This document shows positions 1-5,162 of a DNA stretch of 5,162 bases, in pieces. The stretch is from Flavobacteriaceae bacterium. Its GTDB lineage: Bacteria > Bacteroidota > Bacteroidia > Flavobacteriales > Flavobacteriaceae. Location of the stretch: contig JAESQB010000015.1 of NCBI GenBank assembly GCA_016765375.1, positions 1 to 5,162 of the forward strand, in the 5' to 3' direction. A model generated the notes under the pieces. That model saw only the letters and a list, made by a program, of their open reading frames with translations. It ran no database searches and had not been told where the DNA came from. Within the stretch, counting starts at the first letter, position 1. Each line of letters starts with the position of its first letter. Both the position numbers and the translations under genes were made by a program.

Positions 1-384
1 AAACACCTATGCATAGGGCTAGAAAGAGAGCCTATTGGGCTTACCGTACTTCACCAAGATTATACGTTGTTTTATCCTTTTTTTAAATTTTATGACAACG
101 AAAAGCAACGCTATTTTCATTTGGTAGAAAATCACAGCAGCATAAATCAAACAGCAAATTTAACCAATGGCCTTTTTGCCGGAGATTTTCTAAATAAAGA
201 AAAAATAGTGTGTCTAATACCTGAACATAAAAAGGTAGATTATTTTTTAAAAATTCGCTGTGAAAACGTTGATTTTTCAGAAAAAAAATTACTTTTGACC
301 CTTAAAAATATTTCTCAAATTGTATTAGCATATCCCGTGAATACAAAAGAATTAAAATCGATAAACAATTTAATTTTTGAATAA
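1..384 (+). CDS. IPExxxVDY family protein, 5'-truncated by window edge
   Basis: This is the last 127 codons of a small conserved protein of unknown function. Frame 1 is open from the first base to the TAA at 382-384, so the coding region continues upstream; the TTG at 67 is internal and not the start. The naming motif is visible as IPEHKKVDYFLKI (IPE at visible residues 73-75, VDY at 79-81). It is followed by the family's usual C-terminal pattern: an AYPV stretch, then LKS and a terminal NLIF. The family as I recall it is about 150-165 residues, so roughly 25-35 are missing. No signal peptide or membrane segment is seen in the visible part, so it is probably cytoplasmic. The stop is 3 bases before the pyk ATG, which suggests one transcript and coupled translation. 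A link to glycolysis or its control is only a guess from position. Confidence 0.88.
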   Translation, partial: KHLCIGLEREPIGLTVLHQDYTLFYPFFKFYDNEKQRYFHLVENHSSINQTANLTNGLFAGDFLNKEKIVCLIPEHKKVDYFLKIRCENVDFSEKKLLLTLKNISQIVLAYPVNTKELKSINNLIFE

Positions 385-387
385 ATA

Positions 388-1815
388 ATGCCGAACACGA
401 AAAAAACAAAAATTGTAGCTACTCTTGGACCTTCTACAGAGAGCAAAACCGTTATAAAAGACATGATTGTTGCTGGTGTAAATGTCTTTAGAATAAACTT
501 TTCTCATGCCTCATATGACGATGTAAAAAAACGCATTGCTATCATACGAGAACTTGGCAAAGAGATGAATACTACTACTGCTATTCTGGCCGATTTACAA
601 GGTCCTAAATTGCGTGTTGGTACGATGAAAGAAGGTGTTGTGGTTAAACCCGGTGATGAAATTTTATTCTGTACCTCAGAACGGTTTGAAGGCACTTCAG
701 AAAAAGTGTTTATGAATTATGCCGGTTTCCCAAATGATGTTACAGCAGGTGAGCGTATCTTGCTTGATGATGGGAAACTTATGTTTGAGATCATTGAAAC
801 CGACGGCATTTCAAAAGTAAGAACGAAAGTATTACAAGGTGGGGCATTGCTCTCCAACAAAGGGGTTAATCTTCCCAATACCAATATTTCTCTCCCTGCT
901 TTAACCGAGAAAGATATAGAAGATGCCATTTTTGCCATTGAACAAGAGGTGGATTGGATTGCTTTGTCTTTTGTGCGTCATGCCGAAGATTTAAAACAAT
1001 TAAAGGCTCTTATTGAGAAACACACCAATTATAAAATTCCTATTATTTCAAAAATAGAAAAGCCAGAAGCGGTTAAGAACATCAAAGAAATTATACAACA
1101 CAGTGATGGCTTAATGGTAGCTAGGGGCGACCTGGGTGTGGAAATTCCTGCTGAAGAGGTGCCTTTAACTCAAAAAGAACTGGTTCTAGCGGCTAAAAAA
1201 GCCAGAATTCCGGTAATTATCGCTACCCAAATGATGGAGAGCATGATTGACTCGTTAACTCCAAGTCGTGCCGAAGTTAATGATGTAGCCAACTCGGTAA
1301 TGGATGGCGCTGATGCCGTGATGCTTTCTGGAGAAACTTCGGTTGGGAAATACCCCGTTGAAGTTGTACAAACCATGACAAATATTTTAAAACGGGTTGA
1401 AAACTCACCCCTTATAACCGTACCTGAAGAGCCCCCCCACGTACGTACAAACAGATATATCACAAAATCCATTTGTTATCATGCCGCTCATATGGCCAAC
1501 GAAATTAAAGCCAAAGCCATTTGTACCCTAACCAATAGTGGTTATACGGCATTTCAAATATCGGCTTGGCGTCCAGATGCGCATATTTTAGTGTTTAGCT
1601 CAAATAAAAAAATATTGATTAGACTTAATTTACTCTGGGGCGTAAAAGCATTTTTTTACGACAAGTTTACCAGTACAGACCAAACCATCAAAGACATCAA
1701 CAAGATAGCTTGTGATGGTAAATTTGTGTGCTCGGGTGATTTTATGATCAATCTAGCGGCCATGCCTATTGTTGAAAAAGGAATGGTAAACACCCTGCGC
1801 GTCACTCAGGTTTAA
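388..1815 (+). CDS. pyk: Pyruvate kinase
   Basis: Cytoplasmic enzyme of the last step of glycolysis: phosphoenolpyruvate + ADP to pyruvate + ATP. The 475 residues match the usual bacterial length (about 470-480). Visible landmarks are the N-terminal TKIVATLGPS (residues 7-16), the nucleotide/phosphate site RINFSH with R35, ADLQGPKLRVG at 68-78, the B domain lid at about 73-171, the signature SKIEKPEAV with catalytic K222 and metal ligand E224, ARGDLGVE with D248, T280 in IIATQ, and the MLSGETSVGKYP segment at 312-323. The C-terminal allosteric domain covers about 357-475 and is complete. L70, Q71, K74 and V77 fit the potassium-independent class. The ATG follows the upstream stop by 3 bases without a clear Shine-Dalgarno, as is usual in Bacteroidota. 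The gene converges on rnc. A run of seven C at 1432-1438 (two Pro codons) does not break the frame. Confidence 0.98.
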   Translation: MPNTKKTKIVATLGPSTESKTVIKDMIVAGVNVFRINFSHASYDDVKKRIAIIRELGKEMNTTTAILADLQGPKLRVGTMKEGVVVKPGDEILFCTSERFEGTSEKVFMNYAGFPNDVTAGERILLDDGKLMFEIIETDGISKVRTKVLQGGALLSNKGVNLPNTNISLPALTEKDIEDAIFAIEQEVDWIALSFVRHAEDLKQLKALIEKHTNYKIPIISKIEKPEAVKNIKEIIQHSDGLMVARGDLGVEIPAEEVPLTQKELVLAAKKARIPVIIATQMMESMIDSLTPSRAEVNDVANSVMDGADAVMLSGETSVGKYPVEVVQTMTNILKRVENSPLITVPEEPPHVRTNRYITKSICYHAAHMANEIKAKAICTLTNSGYTAFQISAWRPDAHILVFSSNKKILIRLNLLWGVKAFFYDKFTSTDQTIKDINKIACDGKFVCSGDFMINLAAMPIVEKGMVNTLRVTQV

Positions 1816-1861
1816 AGACTTTTGAATCCCACACAGCCTTCCCAACTTTTCGATATGCAGG

Positions 1862-1906
1862 ACTGAATACTGAATGTAGAATATCAAATGCTGAACTTTG
1901 ATATTC
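1862..1906. repeat. Degenerate 7-bp tandem repeat (ACTGAAT type)
   Basis: Two perfect heptamers ACTGAAT (1862-1868, 1869-1875) are followed in register by GTAGAAT, ATCAAAT, GCTGAAC and TTTGATA, then three bases TTC. The first two copies are identical. Later ones drift, and GCTGAAC is the closest of them. The array fills most of the gap between the convergent pyk and rnc genes. I recall similar ATTCAGT heptads in intergenic DNA of other flavobacteria, but I cannot check that here. The function is unknown. Confidence 0.6.
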
Positions 1907-1907
1907 T
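1878..1907. terminator. Perfect 11-bp inverted repeat between convergent genes; possible bidirectional end-of-transcript hairpin
   Basis: The arms are 1878-1888 (AGAATATCAAA) and 1897-1907 (TTTGATATTCT), which are exact reverse complements around the 8-base loop TGCTGAAC. The hairpin sits just after the rnc stop codon on the minus strand and 62 bases after the pyk stop on the plus strand, where both transcripts would be expected to end. The stem is AT-rich (2 G/C pairs of 11) and neither strand has a T-run after it, so it is not a standard intrinsic terminator. It could instead be an mRNA 3'-end stabiliser or a product of the heptad repeat it overlaps. Confidence 0.45.
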
Positions 1908-2653
1908 TAATGCTTAGAGCTCTTACTTATTTGGGCTTGCAGTTTGTAAAATGCACGCTTTGCGGCTTTTTCTTCGGCTTTCTTTTTTGAAGTGGCTCTG
2001 GCCTTTGACACCACATCTGAATCTATTTTTAACATAACAGCAAAATGTTTGACATGATCCTTGCCGTTATCGTCATACGTGATGTATTTAAATTCTTTTT
2101 TATGCTTTTGGCACCACTCTATTACTAGGCTTTTATAACTTATTATTTTTCCTTCAAGCCGGTTGATATCCACATGAGGTTCTATCACTTTTTTATAGAT
2201 AAACGTTTTACAGTATTTAAACCCTCGGTCTAAGTAAATAGCCCCAATTAAAGCTTCAAAAACATTGCCGTGAATGTTAAGGCTAAAATTGTTTTTAGGA
2301 AGATTGCTTTTTACTAAATGTATTAGGTTTAATTCTTCTCCCAAAATATTAAGATGTTTTCTGCTCACTATCTTAGAACGCATTTTGGTGAGATAACCCT
2401 CATTGCCTCCAGGAACTTCTTTATATAAATAGGCTGCAATAATAGTACTTAAAATAGCATCACCTAAAAACTCGAGCCGTTCATAACTCATAACCTCACC
2501 CGAATCTTTTTTCTCATTCATCGACCTGTGGGTAAAGGCTTCTTTATATATAGATAAATCCTTGGGCTTAAAACCTAAAATTGATTTTATGGCAATAAAA
2601 AAATCCCCATGATCTTTCGAAGGGGACTTAAATATATGTTTTATGAAGGCCAT
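1907..2653 (-). CDS. rnc: Ribonuclease III
   Basis: Cytoplasmic, Mg-dependent endonuclease that cuts double-stranded RNA, including rRNA precursors. It has 248 residues. The catalytic domain (about 30-160) contains the signature YERLEFLGDAIL with E58, E61 and D65, which match E. coli E38, E41 and D45. The second acidic cluster reads GNVFEALIGAIYLDRG: E133 matches E. coli E117, but the position of E. coli D114 is N130. The C-terminal double-strand RNA-binding domain (about 172-240) ends in the lysine-rich SKKKAEEKAA helix start; the usual GxG before SKK is A218-R-A220. There is an N-terminal extension of about 20 residues relative to E. coli. The ATG lies 2 bases after the fabF stop, so it is the last gene of the acpP-fabF-rnc operon and is probably translated by coupling. 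No Shine-Dalgarno is visible. Confidence 0.97.
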   Translation of the reverse strand: MAFIKHIFKSPSKDHGDFFIAIKSILGFKPKDLSIYKEAFTHRSMNEKKDSGEVMSYERLEFLGDAILSTIIAAYLYKEVPGGNEGYLTKMRSKIVSRKHLNILGEELNLIHLVKSNLPKNNFSLNIHGNVFEALIGAIYLDRGFKYCKTFIYKKVIEPHVDINRLEGKIISYKSLVIEWCQKHKKEFKYITYDDNGKDHVKHFAVMLKIDSDVVSKARATSKKKAEEKAAKRAFYKLQAQISKSSKH

Positions 2654-2655
2654 TT

Positions 2656-3909
2656 TTAAGACTTCATTTTTCTAAATAAAACACAGGCATTATGACCTCC
2701 AAAACCAAAGGTATTACTCATGGTAATATTAAGCTCTCGTTCTTGAGATTTATTGAGCGTAAGGTTTAAAGCGGGGTCTATATTTTCATCAACACTACTG
2801 TGGTTAATGGTTGGTGGCATTAAGCTGTTTTCCATAGCCAATATAGAGGCGATAGATTCAATGGCTCCTGCTGCACCCAACAAATGTCCGGTCATGGACT
2901 TGGTTGAGTTAATATTAATTTTTTGGGCATGGGCTCCAAAAACTCTAGAAATGGCTTTTAACTCTGCCACATCTCCTAAAGGTGTAGAAGTTCCATGGGT
3001 GTTAATGCCGTCTACTTGATCGGCGGTAATACCGGCATCTTTCAAGCAATTTAACATAACCCGCTCAACACCAATTCCTTCAGGGTGTGGTGCTGTCATA
3101 TGGTAAGCGTCACTTGTCATGCCTCCTCCAATAACTTCGGCGTAAATTTTTGCCCCTCGGTTTTTGGCGTGTTCATATTCTTCTAAAATAAGTGCTCCTG
3201 CGCCTTCACCTAAAACAAAACCATCTCGGGTTGAATCAAAGGGTCTTGAAGCAGTTTCTGGCGATTCATTCCTGGTTGAAAGGGCATGCATGGCATTAAA
3301 TCCTCCTACTCCAGCTTGAGTTATCGCTGCTTCACTACCACCAGTCACTATAATATCACACTGTCCTAAACGAATATAATTTAAGGCATCTATTAAAGCG
3401 TTTGCCGAAGAAGCACAGGCAGAAACCGTGGTATAATTAGGCCCCATAAATCCGTTCTTGATAGAAATATTACCAGGTGCAATATCGGCGATCATTTTAG
3501 GAATAAAGAAGGGGTTAAAACGTGGTGTTCCATCCCCTTCTGCAAAATTTTTGACTTCATTTTGAAATGTTTCTATTCCGCCAATTCCAGCACCCCAAAT
3601 AACGCCTATTCTAAATTTATCTATCTCAGACAGATCAAATTTAGAATCTTTAATAGCTTCTTCTGAAGAAACCATGGCATATTGGGTAAAACGATCTAAT
3701 TTTCTTGCATCTTTTCGGTTAAAATGATCTAACGCATTAAAATTTTTCAGCTCACAAGCGAATTTTGTTTTAAACTTCTCGGTATCAAAATAGGTTATAG
3801 GGGCACAGCCACTCTTCCCGTTTTTTAATCCTTCCCAATAGTCTTTAACATTATTGCCTATTGGAGTAAGAGCTCCAATACCTGTAACAACAACTCGCTT
3901 TAGTTCCAT
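2656..3909 (-). CDS. fabF: Beta-ketoacyl-[acyl-carrier-protein] synthase II
   Basis: Condensing enzyme of type II fatty acid synthesis: it transfers an acyl chain to its active-site cysteine and condenses it with malonyl-ACP, releasing CO2. It has 417 residues, close to E. coli FabF (413). The thiolase fold is complete: N-terminal RVVVTGIGALTPIG, nucleophile C165 in VSACASS, H305 in NTHGTSTPLGD, K337 in NSTKSMTGHLLGAAG, H342 in the same motif, and the C-terminal glycine-rich NTFGFGGHNA loop (399-408). C165, H305 and H342 form the Cys-His-His triad that separates KAS I/II from KAS III. The ATG at 3907-3909 places MELKRVVVTG in register with the family. The gene starts 14 bases after the acpP stop, so carrier protein and synthase are co-expressed. 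FabF rather than FabB is the better call from the overall sequence and the acpP-fabF pairing. Confidence 0.98.
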   Translation of the reverse strand: MELKRVVVTGIGALTPIGNNVKDYWEGLKNGKSGCAPITYFDTEKFKTKFACELKNFNALDHFNRKDARKLDRFTQYAMVSSEEAIKDSKFDLSEIDKFRIGVIWGAGIGGIETFQNEVKNFAEGDGTPRFNPFFIPKMIADIAPGNISIKNGFMGPNYTTVSACASSANALIDALNYIRLGQCDIIVTGGSEAAITQAGVGGFNAMHALSTRNESPETASRPFDSTRDGFVLGEGAGALILEEYEHAKNRGAKIYAEVIGGGMTSDAYHMTAPHPEGIGVERVMLNCLKDAGITADQVDGINTHGTSTPLGDVAELKAISRVFGAHAQKININSTKSMTGHLLGAAGAIESIASILAMENSLMPPTINHSSVDENIDPALNLTLNKSQERELNITMSNTFGFGGHNACVLFRKMKS

Positions 3910-3923
3910 ATAATAAAGTAATA

Positions 3924-4157
3924 TTATTTTGTCCCTTCAATATATGAGATTGCCTGGCCAACGGTTGCGATATTTTCAGCCTGATCGTCTGGAATTTGAA
4001 TATCAAATTCTTTTTCAAATTCCATGATGAGTTCTACCGTATCTAATGAGTCTGCTCCCAAGTCGTTAGTGAAGCTAGCTTCAGTTACAACTTCATTTTC
4101 GTCAACGCCTAATTTATCAACAATTATAGCTTTTACTCTTGATGCAATGTCTGACAT
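3924..4157 (-). CDS. acpP: Acyl carrier protein
   Basis: Small acidic four-helix carrier of acyl intermediates in fatty acid synthesis, and the substrate carrier for the FabF encoded just downstream. It has 77 residues, the normal length. The attachment site is the [10 protein letters not shown] motif with S37, to which 4'-phosphopantetheine is added by a holo-ACP synthase encoded elsewhere. The acidic recognition helix II (about 37-51, [15 protein letters not shown]) is intact. The start [18 protein letters not shown] aligns with known ACPs. It is first in the operon, with a TAnnTTTG box about 34 bases upstream and an A-rich leader lacking a Shine-Dalgarno. Being first fits the high expression expected of ACP. 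Confidence 0.98.
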   Translation of the reverse strand: MSDIASRVKAIIVDKLGVDENEVVTEASFTNDLGADSLDTVELIMEFEKEFDIQIPDDQAENIATVGQAISYIEGTK

Positions 4158-4190
4158 AATTTTTTAGTATTTAAAATTTTGATTAGGGGG

Positions 4191-4198
4191 CAAAAATA
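4191..4198 (-). promoter_or_regulatory. Putative -7 box of the acpP-fabF-rnc operon
   Basis: Read on the minus strand this is TATTTTTG, a full match to the Bacteroidota -7 consensus TAnnTTTG. Its downstream edge is 33 bases before the acpP ATG, which would give a leader of about 25-30 bases. No clear TTG -33 element is found 19-21 bases upstream; that stretch is AT-rich. In such AT-rich DNA a chance match is possible. Confidence 0.5.
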
Positions 4199-4203
4199 AA
4201 CTT

Positions 4204-4233
4204 TTTTAATTTAAAACGCTATTTTAATTTAAA
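4204..4233. repeat. Paired 12-bp AT-only direct repeat upstream of acpP
   Basis: TTTTAATTTAAA occurs at 4204-4215 and 4222-4233, 18 bases apart start to start. The second copy overlaps the 10-bp palindrome AATTTAAATT (4226-4235). It lies where the -33 and upstream region of the predicted acpP promoter would be, so an UP-like role is possible. The sequence is only A and T, so chance is a serious alternative. Confidence 0.4.
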
Positions 4234-4247
4234 TTGTGTGATTATTT

Positions 4248-4286
4248 TAAGGCTTTTTTAAAACATTTAATATAAGGCTCTTTTAA
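4248..4286. repeat. Paired 14-bp direct repeat TAAGGCTYTTTTAA
   Basis: Copies lie at 4248-4261 and 4273-4286 and match at 13 of 14 bases (T or C at position 8), 25 bases apart start to start. The shared GGC core stands out in otherwise AT-rich DNA. It could be a tandem operator for acpP or the divergent gene. No known regulator site is recognised. Confidence 0.45.
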
Positions 4287-4327
4287 GATTGTATTGCGTT
4301 TCTATAATTTGATGTCATATTTCATAA

Positions 4328-4466
4328 TATATAACCCTTTTTACAGCCTTTTTTTTATCAAACAAAACCCTTAACCTATTAAAAACAAAACGAATTTAAA
4401 AACAAAATACTACATTTGAAACGCATTACTTCACCTAAAGTATTGCGAATAAGTATATAACCCTTT
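4328..4466. repeat. Spaced 13-bp direct repeat TATATAACCCTTT
   Basis: Exact copies lie at 4328-4340 and 4454-4466, 126 bases apart start to start. TTTATCAAA also recurs: at 4354-4362, shortly after the first copy, and at 4464-4472, overlapping the end of the second. Both copies precede the amidohydrolase start, and the second lies in its predicted leader. Function is unknown. Confidence 0.45.
4411..4418 (+). promoter_or_regulatory. Putative -7 box of the amidohydrolase gene
   Basis: TACATTTG matches the Bacteroidota -7 consensus TAnnTTTG in all fixed positions. It lies 61 bases before the ATG at 4480, implying a leader of about 55 bases. I see no good TTG at -33; the upstream stretch is A-rich. 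A weaker near-match, TATAATTTG at 4303-4311 with TTG at 4289-4291, is a possible alternative. Confidence 0.45.
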
Positions 4467-4479
4467 ATCAAAAAATATT

Positions 4480-5162
4480 ATGAAAACCTTTATGTTTCCT
4501 AATTTCATCCCAACAGCCCACACCTCATTATTCAGAATCCTGTTTATTGGGCTTTTAATGGCTATTCAACCCAGTATGGCGCAACAAAAGCCGAGTCCAA
4601 TGGAGGTCATAGCTCCTAAGAATAGTGAAATGATAGGTGCCCCAGACCGAAAAGAAAATGAAGGTAAAGGACCTTATAAACGATTAATCATTAGAGGTGC
4701 CACCCTTATAGACGGTACTGGCGCACCCCCAAAAGGTCCAGTAGATATTGTTATTGAAGGCAACAAGATAGTGGAAGTACGCTCAGTGGGTATTCCAAAA
4801 ATTAAAATAGAAGAAAACAGAAGGCCAAAAAACGCCACCCAGGAAATTGATGCGCATGGAAAATACGTTTTGCCTGGCTTAATTGATCTACACGTACATA
4901 CCGGTGGTGCCCCCAAAGCACCCGAAGCCGAATATACTTATAAGTTATGGCTGGCCAATGGCATTACTACAGTTAGGGGTGTTCCTACCTCTAGAGATTT
5001 AGACTGGGCCTTAAATGAACAAGAGCGCAGTGCTAAAAACAAAATAGTAGCCCCTAGAATTATTGAGTTTCACCGTCCCGGAACTGGTAAAGAGTGGAAA
5101 GGAAAATCGATTAACACCCCCGAGCAAGCACGTGCATGGGTGCGATATGCTAAGAAAAAAGG
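4480..5162 (+). CDS. Exported metal-dependent amidohydrolase, 3'-truncated by window edge
   Basis: The frame from the ATG at 4480 stays open for 227 codons to the end of the window. The N-terminus looks like a signal peptide: basic/polar residues 1-19, hydrophobic core ILFIGLLMAI (20-29), then a likely cleavage in SMA-QQ after A34, so the enzyme probably acts in the periplasm or as a surface lipid-free protein. No lipobox Cys is seen. After a linker, RLIIRGATLIDGTG (68-81) begins the small beta-sandwich of the amidohydrolase superfamily, and VLPGLIDLHVHTGG (130-143) carries the HxH metal ligands H138 and H140. The remaining ligands and the catalytic Asp lie beyond the window. It resembles imidazolonepropionase/prolidase-like amidohydrolases. 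The substrate cannot be told from this part. ATG 4492 (Met5) is an alternative start. It is transcribed divergently from acpP. Confidence 0.88.
   Translation, partial: MKTFMFPNFIPTAHTSLFRILFIGLLMAIQPSMAQQKPSPMEVIAPKNSEMIGAPDRKENEGKGPYKRLIIRGATLIDGTGAPPKGPVDIVIEGNKIVEVRSVGIPKIKIEENRRPKNATQEIDAHGKYVLPGLIDLHVHTGGAPKAPEAEYTYKLWLANGITTVRGVPTSRDLDWALNEQERSAKNKIVAPRIIEFHRPGTGKEWKGKSINTPEQARAWVRYAKKK

Larger units (their letters stand above)
4158..4479. other. Divergent intergenic region between acpP and amidohydrolase
   Basis: The 322 bases are strongly AT-rich with no credible reading frame, tRNA or riboswitch fold that I can recognise. The region holds one promoter-like -7 box in each direction and three pairs of short direct repeats: TTTTAATTTAAA at 4204 and 4222, TAAGGCTYTTTTAA at 4248 and 4273, and TATATAACCCTTT at 4328 and 4454. 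It is longer than two simple promoters need, so regulatory sites are plausible but unproven. Confidence 0.6.

Noticed and set aside
67..384. TTG at 67 as the start of the first gene
   Set aside because: The frame is open to base 1 and the upstream 22 codons fit the family pattern, so the gene is truncated by the window edge.
1432..1438. Run of seven C inside pyk as a frameshift or slippage site
   Set aside because: The frame reads cleanly through it into the conserved C-terminal domain, and no alternative product is suggested. It is only a possible sequencing trouble spot.
1170..1472. Open frame of 100 codons on the minus strand opposite pyk
   Set aside because: It lies wholly inside the well-conserved pyk gene on the other strand, has no recognisable motif, and is a shadow frame. 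The same applies to minus-strand frames at 504-695 and 717-938.
2753..3019. Open frame of 88 codons on the plus strand opposite fabF
   Set aside because: It is fully inside fabF on the other strand and has no family resemblance.
4303..4311. TATAATTTG with TTG at 4289-4291 as a rightward promoter
   Set aside because: The -7 box is one base off the TAnnTTTG spacing. TACATTTG at 4411 is a better match closer to the gene. Kept only as an alternative.
4158..4479. Riboswitch or small RNA in the divergent gap
   Set aside because: I see no conserved riboswitch core and no GC-containing stem-loop followed by a T-run. The region is low-complexity AT sequence with short direct repeats.
4674..4916. Open frame of 80 codons on the minus strand opposite the amidohydrolase
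   Set aside because: The plus-strand frame has a signal peptide and the amidohydrolase HxH motif, so this is a shadow.
1..5162. CRISPR array, insertion sequence or phage remnant
   Set aside because: There are no regularly spaced long repeats, no transposase or integrase frame, and no terminal inverted repeats. The genes are collinear housekeeping functions.

Overview
The window looks like chromosomal DNA from a member of the Bacteroidota, most likely a marine-type Flavobacteriaceae. The evidence is the low G+C content, A-rich start regions without Shine-Dalgarno sequences, -7 boxes of the form TAnnTTTG, an IPExxxVDY-family gene (a family I know only from Bacteroidota) and the acpP-fabF-rnc order. 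This is inference; no marker gene here fixes the genus.

Left part (1-1815, plus strand): the 3' end of an IPExxxVDY-family gene is followed after 3 bases by a complete pyruvate kinase gene (pyk). The IPExxxVDY reading frame is open to the window edge, so its true start lies outside. The two genes are almost certainly co-transcribed, with the promoter off the left edge.

Middle (1816-1906): a 91-base gap between the convergent pyk and rnc genes. It holds a degenerate array of 7-base units (ACTGAAT type) whose right half forms a perfect 11-bp inverted repeat. It has no U-tract, so it is not a textbook terminator.

Right-centre (1907-4157, minus strand): a compact operon read acpP -> fabF -> rnc, giving acyl carrier protein, beta-ketoacyl-ACP synthase II and ribonuclease III. 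Gaps are 14 and 2 bases. AcpP carries the growing acyl chain, FabF elongates it, and rnc encodes the double-strand RNA processing enzyme that is often linked to these genes in bacteria. A good -7 box lies about 34 bases upstream of acpP.

Right (4158-5162): a 322-base AT-rich divergent intergenic region contains promoter-like boxes facing both ways and three pairs of short direct repeats. It is followed on the plus strand by the first 227 codons of an exported metal-dependent amidohydrolase that runs off the right edge.

Nearly all of this is ordinary housekeeping sequence, and I see no new multi-gene system. The points worth a second look are the heptad/hairpin element, the Asn at a normally acidic metal-binding position of RNase III, the potassium-independence signature in pyruvate kinase, the coupling of an uncharacterised lineage-specific protein to pyk, and the repeats between acpP and the amidohydrolase.
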